64,000 nt of DNA. It comes from Modicisalibacter radicis (GTDB lineage Bacteria > Pseudomonadota > Gammaproteobacteria > Pseudomonadales > Halomonadaceae). A program made the position numbers and the translations under genes. The notes beneath the pieces were generated by a model. The model was not told the origin of the DNA and searched no databases. It saw nothing but the letters and a program-made list of their open reading frames with translations. The DNA lies in the NCBI RefSeq assembly GCF_900961225.1, contig NZ_CAAHFN010000076.1:62001-126000 (forward strand), given 5' to 3'. This document shows positions 58,345 through 64,000 of the stretch, in pieces (position 1 is the stretch's first letter; the number at the start of each line of letters is the position of its first letter).

Positions 58345-58764
58345 TCAACCGGTAACCGACTGCTGCTCGGCCAGGGCATAGATGCGCTTGAGCATCGCGT
58401 GCAGGCCGTTCGAACGCGTCGGTGACAAGTGCTTGTCGAGCCCCAGCTCCTCGAGAAACGTCGGTTGGGTCGCGACGATCTCGCTGGCCGGGCGATCGTT
58501 GTAGATGCGCATCAGCACGGCGATCAGCCCCGAGACGATGGCGGCATCGGAGGTCGCCTCGAAATGCACGACGCCGTCGCGACTCTCATGGTGAATCCAC
58601 ACGTTCGACTGACAGCCCTGAATCTTGGTTTCCGGTGTCTTGCGCTCCTCCGGAAACGCCGGAAGCTGCTTGCCCATGTCGATGATGTATTGATAGCGAT
58701 CCATCCAGTTGTCGAACAGGCCGAACTCCTCGATCAGTTCGGCCTGGGCTTGTTGAGCGCTCAT
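58345..58764 (-). CDS. SufE/CsdE-family sulfur acceptor
   Basis: Accepts sulfur from a cysteine desulfurase (SufS or CsdA), 139 residues. The active cysteine is Cys51 in IQGCQSNVW, and RSNGLHAMLKRIY is the conserved C-terminal helix. ATG 58764 has GAGGAG upstream; seven extra N-terminal residues are possible. No desulfurase gene adjoins it. It converges with yidD. Confidence 0.9.
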   Translation of the reverse strand: MSAQQAQAELIEEFGLFDNWMDRYQYIIDMGKQLPAFPEERKTPETKIQGCQSNVWIHHESRDGVVHFEATSDAAIVSGLIAVLMRIYNDRPASEIVATQPTFLEELGLDKHLSPTRSNGLHAMLKRIYALAEQQSVTG

Positions 58765-58831
58765 GGTGTCTCCTCGATCGGTCATGACCCTGATTGTAAC
58801 GCGTCAGCCCGGGTGACGTCCGCCTCGGCGC

Positions 58832-60028
58832 TCATGCCTCGCCCAGCCGGTGTGCGGCTACCTGGCGCTGCCACTCGTCAGCCTCGGCGTGCAGGTAGCG
58901 CGCGGTGGTATCGAGCCGCGAATGACGCGCGGTCATGGCCAGATAGCGCAGCTCCACCCCGGCCTGGGCCTGATGGGTCAGCGCGGTGTGCCGCAACCAG
59001 TGAGGCGTTGCCCGGGCCAGTTGCCGACTCAGATGCCGGGCGCCACCGCCGGGGCTGTCGGCGTCGATCGCCGCAGCCGCTTCGGCGAAGGTGGCCTTGA
59101 TCAGTCTGTAGAGCTGGTTGTCGCCGACCGCTCGCCGGCCATCCAGCGCCCGGATCACCGGCGTCCGGTCGTCCGGCCCGGGCTGCGCCGGCAGCCCCAG
59201 GCCCTCGCGCCACTCGCCGAGCAGCGCGATCATGTCGGCGGGTACCGGGATACGCTCCGTTCGCGCGCCCTTGCCCGTCACCCGCCACCACCACCGCCCC
59301 TCCCGGTAGCTGAAATCGCCCATCCGCGCCGCAGCCATTTCACTGATACGTGGGGCCAGCAGGTAGGCGAAGCCGAAGATCAGCCGCCGGCGCCGGTGGA
59401 GATAAGCCCGACGCGGCGTTGCCGCCTCCGCCGGCGGTCGATTGAGCCAGCCCCAGAACCACTCCCAGAGTGGCCGCTCGAGATAGCGCTCGACCGGCGC
59501 CTGGCGATTGTCGAGACGCCGGCGCTTGTCGCGCATCAACCGGAACGGATTGTGCTCGACCCAACCGGCCTCCACCAGCCAGGCGAACAGCCCTTGCAGA
59601 ATGGTCAGGCTCTGGCGGCGACTGGCGGCCGACAGCGGCCGCCGGAACGGACGCCACTGCGGATGGTTGCGCGCCCGCGGCGGGCCGACCCACCGTTCCC
59701 GCGGCTGGGGGTCGGAAAGGAAGGCCTCGAAGTGCTGAAGGTGTTCCCGATCGATCTCGGCGAGGCCGAGCCTCCTTTCCATCGACCACAGCATCAGCCG
59801 CTCGGCCTCCTTGCGATAGGTCCGCCAGGTCTGCGGCGATGCGCTGAATTCGGCCAGCCACTGGGCGATGGCCTGGCCATCGCTGTCTGCACGAATGCGC
59901 GACGCCCCCTCGACCACTCCGGCGCGGCGGCCGGCAACCTCGCCCCGGGCGACCTGAAACGCTTCCTTCACTGCACCAGCCGCCCCGCTTTCCGACCCGT
60001 GCCGGGCCCCTGTCGTGGCATCCCTCAC
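58832..60028 (-). CDS. Tyrosine recombinase (site-specific integrase)
   Basis: A 398-residue recombinase with an N-terminal SAM-like core-binding domain (about residues 50-170) and a catalytic domain carrying the full set: Arg227 (LAPRISE), Lys253 (TGKGA), His343/Arg346 (PHWLRHT), His369 (ARHSRLD) and nucleophile Tyr378 (RYLH). It is intact and likely active. It is divergent from a KfrA-like gene, with a promoter/operator between. No att repeats, excisionase or cargo are seen, so it is not an obvious prophage or integron. Confidence 0.88.
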   Translation of the reverse strand: MRDATTGARHGSESGAAGAVKEAFQVARGEVAGRRAGVVEGASRIRADSDGQAIAQWLAEFSASPQTWRTYRKEAERLMLWSMERRLGLAEIDREHLQHFEAFLSDPQPRERWVGPPRARNHPQWRPFRRPLSAASRRQSLTILQGLFAWLVEAGWVEHNPFRLMRDKRRRLDNRQAPVERYLERPLWEWFWGWLNRPPAEAATPRRAYLHRRRRLIFGFAYLLAPRISEMAAARMGDFSYREGRWWWRVTGKGARTERIPVPADMIALLGEWREGLGLPAQPGPDDRTPVIRALDGRRAVGDNQLYRLIKATFAEAAAAIDADSPGGGARHLSRQLARATPHWLRHTALTHQAQAGVELRYLAMTARHSRLDTTARYLHAEADEWQRQVAAHRLGEA

Positions 60029-60131
60029 TGCGCCCGCCCTGTTCCGGTGTGCCTGAGTCGATTGTCGCGTGCAGCGATCGCTTTATCAAGATAATGCGCG
60101 TAATCATGAATTAATCGTCTTTTCGTAAGAT

Positions 60132-60159
60132 ATTATGGATATTACGTATTATGTAACAA
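60132..60159 (-). promoter_or_regulatory. Recombinase promoter overlapping a palindrome
   Basis: On the minus strand TTGTTA (60154-60159), a 16-base spacer and CATAAT (60132-60137) form a promoter for the recombinase gene. TTACGTATTATGTAA (60142-60156), symmetric at all but two paired positions, covers the -35 edge and the spacer. The surrounding 60100-60160 is markedly AT-rich. The facing gene has TAGAAT at 60196-60201 as a possible -10. Confidence 0.5.
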
Positions 60160-60249
60160 ACGCAATTCTCGACCCCCGCTGCCGACAAAGTGCGTTAGAA
60201 TCGCAGAGCGACCGACCGGGTCGGACAGCCGGACAGCGAGGAGATCTCA

Positions 60250-61215
60250 ATGGCGCGCAGCGGAGTGCAGTTCGAGGATGTGCAGCGAGCGATCGACGTT
60301 CTGCTCAAGCGCGGCGAGGCGCCGGGCATCCAGAAGATTCGCGATGTGCTGGGTACCGGGAGCTTTACGACCATCAGCGAACATTTTCGCCAGTGGCGGG
60401 AACAGCGCAACGCCAACCGCGACCAACCGACCTGGCAGGACGTTCCCGAACCCGTCGAGGCGCTCGTCCACTCGCTGTGGGAACAGGCGCAGAAGCACGC
60501 CAGCGACGGCCTGTCCCATTACCGCGAGGAAGCCGACCGGCTGGTGGAGCAGGCCCGCGAGCAGGCGCAACGCGCACGCCGCGAAGCCGAGGACGCCCTG
60601 CAGCGCGAAGCAGCGATCAATGATCACTGGAGCCAGGCCCAGGCGCGGCTGCAGGAACAGAGCGCACTGATCGCGCGACTGGAAACGGCGCACCAGGTCG
60701 CCGAACAGCGCGAGGCCGAGCTCAGCCAGCGACTGGCCGATGCCGACGGTCAACTGGACGCGGCCCAGGAAAGGCTCCACGACCGCGAGACCGAGCATCA
60801 CGACGCCCTGAAAAAGCGCGACGAACGCTGGGGTGAACAACTAAGGCAGGAGGAACAGCGCCACGAAGCCGCCGAGGCGCGATTGATGGCCCTGCTCGAC
60901 GACGCCCGGCAGGAAAAGCAACGCAGCGAAAAGAGTCACCAGCAGCGCATCGAGGCGCTCGAGAAGCGCCTCGCCGAAGCCGACAAGGACAGACAGGCCA
61001 TCCGGCGGGCGTTGAGTGACGAGCAGGCCAGCCACCGCGAAACACAGTGGGCGCTGACCCGAGCCGAGGATGCGCTCAGCGAAAGCGAACGCCGGGTACG
61101 CCAGCACGCCGACGATCAGGCCGAGAACGACAAGGTCGTGACGCAATTGCGCGAACGCCTGCAGGATGCCGAGGCACGCCTGGCCAGGGTCAACCTGCCG
61201 CCGTTCGTCTATTGA
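60250..61215 (+). CDS. KfrA-like DNA-binding coiled-coil protein
   Basis: A 321-residue protein with an N-terminal KfrA-type helix-turn-helix (about residues 5-60: VQFEDVQRAIDVLLKRGE, then GSFTTISEHFRQWR) and a very long Glu/Gln/Arg/Ala coiled coil (about 75-310). KfrA of IncP plasmids is an autorepressor with such a coiled coil and helps plasmid partition. A GAGGAG ribosome site precedes the ATG. It faces the recombinase gene across a shared AT-rich regulatory gap. A chromosomal role is unknown. Confidence 0.82.
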   Translation: MARSGVQFEDVQRAIDVLLKRGEAPGIQKIRDVLGTGSFTTISEHFRQWREQRNANRDQPTWQDVPEPVEALVHSLWEQAQKHASDGLSHYREEADRLVEQAREQAQRARREAEDALQREAAINDHWSQAQARLQEQSALIARLETAHQVAEQREAELSQRLADADGQLDAAQERLHDRETEHHDALKKRDERWGEQLRQEEQRHEAAEARLMALLDDARQEKQRSEKSHQQRIEALEKRLAEADKDRQAIRRALSDEQASHRETQWALTRAEDALSESERRVRQHADDQAENDKVVTQLRERLQDAEARLARVNLPPFVY

Positions 61216-61244
61216 TTCGCCGGACGGCATCGATCGCCAACAGC

Positions 61245-61279
61245 AAAAGAGCCGCCTCGTCGATCGAGGCGGCTCTTTC
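61245..61279. terminator. Bidirectional intrinsic terminator
   Basis: AAAGAGCCGCCTCG (61246-61259) and CGAGGCGGCTCTTT (61265-61278) form a perfect 14-bp stem with a 5-base loop. A/T runs at both feet let it serve the KfrA-like gene (plus) and nfuA (minus), whose stops face each other. Confidence 0.85.
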
Positions 61280-61359
61280 TGACTTTCTGCTCACTGGCGA
61301 CGCGGCATCGCCTCCGGCCGCTCGAGTCCAGCAGCGCAGCGGCCTGCTCGACCGAGCGA

Positions 61360-61947
61360 TCAGTAGTAGGCGTTGGTAGTGTCGGTGTGATCGGTGACGT
61401 CGCGGATCCCGGCAAGTTCGGGGATGCGCTCGACCAGGGTCTTCTCGACCCCCTCCTTGAGCGTCAGGTCGACCGCCGCGCAACCCTGGCAGCCGCCACC
61501 GAACTGCAGGACGGCCATGTTCTCCTCGGTCAGTTGGATCAACTTGACCTCGCCGCCGTGGGCGGCCAGCCCGGGATTGATCTCGCTGTAGAGGATATAA
61601 TTGATGCGATCCTCCATCGGGCTGTCGGCGTTGACCTTGGGCATCTTGGCGTTGGGCGCCTTGATGGTCAGCTGCCCGCCCATGCGATCGGCATTGAAGT
61701 CGACCACCGCCTCCTCGAGGAACGGCACGCTGTGCGTGTCGAGGAAAACCGTGATCTTTTCCAGCGACAGACGCTCGTCGCTGGGCTCTTCCTCGCCGGG
61801 ACGGCAGTAGGCCAGGCATGTCTCGGCATACGGCGTACCCGGCTGGGTGATGAAGATCCGCACCGCGATTCCCTCGACGTTCTGCTTGGCGAGCAGCTCG
61901 GCAAGGTAATCCTGGGCGCTATCGGTGATCTGGATGTTCTCGCTCAT
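61360..61947 (-). CDS. nfuA: Fe-S biogenesis protein NfuA
   Basis: Iron-sulfur carrier of 195 residues. The N-terminal degenerate A-type domain (about 1-100) is followed by the Nfu domain with [14 protein letters not shown] (Cys153, Cys156). It matures Fe-S proteins under stress. The ATG at 61947 begins the family's normal N-terminus; longer frames are not needed. A sufE-family gene lies nearby at 58345. Confidence 0.95.
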   Translation of the reverse strand: MSENIQITDSAQDYLAELLAKQNVEGIAVRIFITQPGTPYAETCLAYCRPGEEEPSDERLSLEKITVFLDTHSVPFLEEAVVDFNADRMGGQLTIKAPNAKMPKVNADSPMEDRINYILYSEINPGLAAHGGEVKLIQLTEENMAVLQFGGGCQGCAAVDLTLKEGVEKTLVERIPELAGIRDVTDHTDTTNAYY

Positions 61948-62205
61948 GAATCTCGACCCATCAAACAATACGGTGATTTGCCTTAATGGTATGCAAAAAC
62001 GCCGGATGGCACAATCCTGACTGAAATACTCGGACTTGCCGGGCATGAGGAGTGCCGACAGGCGGAATGAGGGTCGGGAGTGCCCCGCTCGGGCGCCTTT
62101 CTGGTAGCATGGGCGGCCATCGACAGGCCCGCGTCAAGGCGTTTTGTGGCCCGCCATCGGCGCGCAGCCGAGGCAATGACAACCGAGAACGATCGCTGGA
62201 GACAG

Positions 62206-64000
62206 ATGCCGACCATGGCTACCGCGCCCCCTTCCCCATCGCTTTCCTCCGCGCTGCCCGCCGGTACCCCCGAGACGCTTGCCAGGACCCTCGAGCAGCG
62301 CATCATGCTGCTCGACGGCGGCATGGGCACCATGCTGCAGAACGCCCAGCTCAGTGAAGCGGCATTTCGTGGCGAGCGTTTCAGCGACTGGGCGACGCAG
62401 CTGCAGGGCAACAACGACCTGCTGGCCCTGACCCAACCCGAGCTGGTCGAGCGCATCCACCGCGATTATCTCGAAGCCGGCGCCGACATCGTCGAGACCA
62501 ACACCTTCAACAGCACGCGACTCTCGCAGGCCGACTACGACATGCAGGCGCTGGTGGTCGAGCTCAATCGCGAGGCCGCGCGGCTGGCGCGCCGGGTCTG
62601 CGACGCGGTCGGCGAGGAAAGTGGCGTGCCGCGCTATGTCGCCGGGGTGCTGGGGCCGACCAGCCGCACGGCCTCGCTGTCGCCGGACGTCAACGACCCG
62701 GCCAAGCGCAACGTGACCTTCGACGAGCTGCGCGAGAACTATTATGAAGCCGCGCAGGCGCTGATCGAGGGCGGCGCCGACCTGATCATGATCGAGACGA
62801 TCTTCGACACGCTGAATGCCAAGGCGGCGATTTTTGCCCTCGAGGAGCTGTTTGCCGATCGCGGCCGGCGACTGCCGGTAATGATCTCGGGCACCATCAC
62901 CGACGCCTCGGGACGCACCCTCTCGGGGCAGACCACCGAGGCGTTCTGGAACTCGATACGCCACGCCTCGCCGCTGTCGGTGGGTCTGAACTGCGCGCTG
63001 GGGGCCGCCGAACTGCGCCCCTACCTGGAGGAACTCTCCGCCAAGGCCGACGCGCTGGTCTCGGCCCACCCCAACGCCGGGCTGCCCAACGAGTTCGGCG
63101 AGTATGACCAGACCCCCGACGAGATGGCGACGATCGTTCGCGAATTCGCCGAAAGCGGCCTGGTCAACATCATCGGCGGCTGCTGCGGTACCACCCCCGA
63201 GCACATCGCCGCGATCAAGGCCGCCGTCGACGGCCTGGCGCCGCGTCAGATCCCCGAGCGCCCCCGGGCCTGCCGCCTGGCCGGTCTCGAGCCCTTCAAC
63301 ATCGAAGCCGAGTCGCTGTTCGTCAACGTCGGCGAGCGCACCAACGTCACCGGCTCGGCGCGCTTCAAGCGGCTGATCAAGGAAGAGGACTTCAACACCG
63401 CGCTGGAAGTCGCCCTCGAGCAGGTCGAGAACGGCGCCCAGGTGATCGACATCAACATGGACGAGGGGATGCTCGACTCCCAGGAGGCGATGGTGCATTT
63501 CCTCAACCTGGTCGCCTCCGAGCCGGACATCTCGCGGGTGCCGATCATGGTCGACTCCTCCAAGTGGGCGATCATCGAGGCCGGGCTGAAGTGCATCCAG
63601 GGCAAGGCGGTGGTCAACTCGATCTCGCTCAAGGAGGGCGAGGACGCCTTCCGCGAGCAGGCCACGGCATGCCGCCGTTACGGGGCCGCCATCGTGGTGA
63701 TGGCCTTCGACGAGCAGGGCCAGGCGGATACCTTCGCGCGCAAGACCGAGATCTGCCAGCGCGCCTATCGGCTGCTGGTCGACGATATCGGCTTCCCCGC
63801 CGAGGACATCATCTTCGACCCCAATATCTTCGCCATCGCCACGGGCATCGAAGAGCACAACAACTACGCCGTCGACTTCATCGAAGCGACCCGCTGGATC
63901 ACCGACAATCTGCCCCACGCGATGGTCTCCGGCGGCGTCTCCAACGTGTCGTTCTCGTTTCGCGGCAACAACGCGGTGCGCGAGGCGATCCACTCGGTGT
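62206..64000 (+). CDS. metH: Methionine synthase MetH, cobalamin-dependent (5' part)
   Basis: Transfers methyl from methyltetrahydrofolate to homocysteine. The visible 598 codons run off the window end. The homocysteine domain has LLDGGMGTM and zinc ligands Cys263 (GLNCALG) and Cys326-Cys327 ([10 protein letters not shown]). The folate domain follows with [14 protein letters not shown] and [12 protein letters not shown]. Cobalamin and activation domains lie beyond the window. ATG 62206 has GGAG 4 bases upstream; starts at 62176 or 62215 are also in frame. Confidence 0.95.
   Translation, partial: MPTMATAPPSPSLSSALPAGTPETLARTLEQRIMLLDGGMGTMLQNAQLSEAAFRGERFSDWATQLQGNNDLLALTQPELVERIHRDYLEAGADIVETNTFNSTRLSQADYDMQALVVELNREAARLARRVCDAVGEESGVPRYVAGVLGPTSRTASLSPDVNDPAKRNVTFDELRENYYEAAQALIEGGADLIMIETIFDTLNAKAAIFALEELFADRGRRLPVMISGTITDASGRTLSGQTTEAFWNSIRHASPLSVGLNCALGAAELRPYLEELSAKADALVSAHPNAGLPNEFGEYDQTPDEMATIVREFAESGLVNIIGGCCGTTPEHIAAIKAAVDGLAPRQIPERPRACRLAGLEPFNIEAESLFVNVGERTNVTGSARFKRLIKEEDFNTALEVALEQVENGAQVIDINMDEGMLDSQEAMVHFLNLVASEPDISRVPIMVDSSKWAIIEAGLKCIQGKAVVNSISLKEGEDAFREQATACRRYGAAIVVMAFDEQGQADTFARKTEICQRAYRLLVDDIGFPAEDIIFDPNIFAIATGIEEHNNYAVDFIEATRWITDNLPHAMVSGGVSNVSFSFRGNNAVREAIHSV

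Noticed and set aside
58832..60028. Integron or prophage integrase
   Set aside because: No attC-like repeats, cassettes, phage genes or flanking direct repeats were found in the window.
61948..62205. Cobalamin or SAM riboswitch upstream of metH
   Set aside because: No recognisable B12-box or SAM-type conserved core; the 258 bases show only promoter-like AT patches near nfuA.

Overview
This 64 kb GC-rich chromosomal window comes from a halophilic gammaproteobacterium, most likely a Halomonas sensu lato species (Halomonadaceae). Evidence: a complete ectABC ectoine operon whose products look very like those of Halomonas elongata, a complete yebC-ruvCAB-ybgC-tolQRAB-pal-cpoB run, the galU, ubiG and nfuA context, and dense coding on both strands. 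I see no rRNA, tRNA, CRISPR array, insertion sequence or prophage. The only mobile-type gene is a lone tyrosine recombinase facing a KfrA-like gene.

Layout. 0-10 kb: class I fumarase, cardiolipin synthase behind a 10-codon coupled mini-ORF, a HypT-like LysR regulator, a fused NMN adenylyltransferase/Nudix protein, YihY, a leucine-dehydrogenase remnant, acylphosphatase, and a nucleoside hydrolase/sugar kinase/D-2-hydroxyacid dehydrogenase cluster. 10-22 kb: FmdB-type zinc ribbon, aspS, yebC, ruvCAB and the Tol-Pal envelope operon, then yciK. 21-26 kb: a MupP-type phosphatase with ubiG, galU with an atypical UDP-glucose dehydrogenase-like gene, and sodB. 26-34 kb: a membrane-anchored coiled-coil protein, tamA-tamB, a SEC-C protein and msrA. 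34-44 kb: a YheT hydrolase, then LysR-pepQ and a dppABCDF-type peptide transporter that together look like a peptide-use module. 44-49 kb: carbonic anhydrase, glutathione reductase, a duplicated intergenic repeat and ectABC.

49-64 kb: a two-gene RND efflux system behind a promoter carrying a perfect palindrome; a three-gene cluster of retropepsin-like lipoprotein, inactive transglutaminase with a multi-span membrane domain, and RimK-like ATP-grasp ligase; zur-hisI-yidD; sufE; the recombinase/KfrA-like pair; nfuA; and the 5' part of metH, which runs off the end.

The least-explained biology is the retropepsin/transglutaminase/ATP-grasp cluster, the recombinase/KfrA-like pair with its shared AT-rich operator, the dehydrogenase lacking its catalytic cysteine, and the duplicated 142-bp-period element ahead of the ectoine operon. 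All function calls come from reading motifs and gene order; no database search was run.
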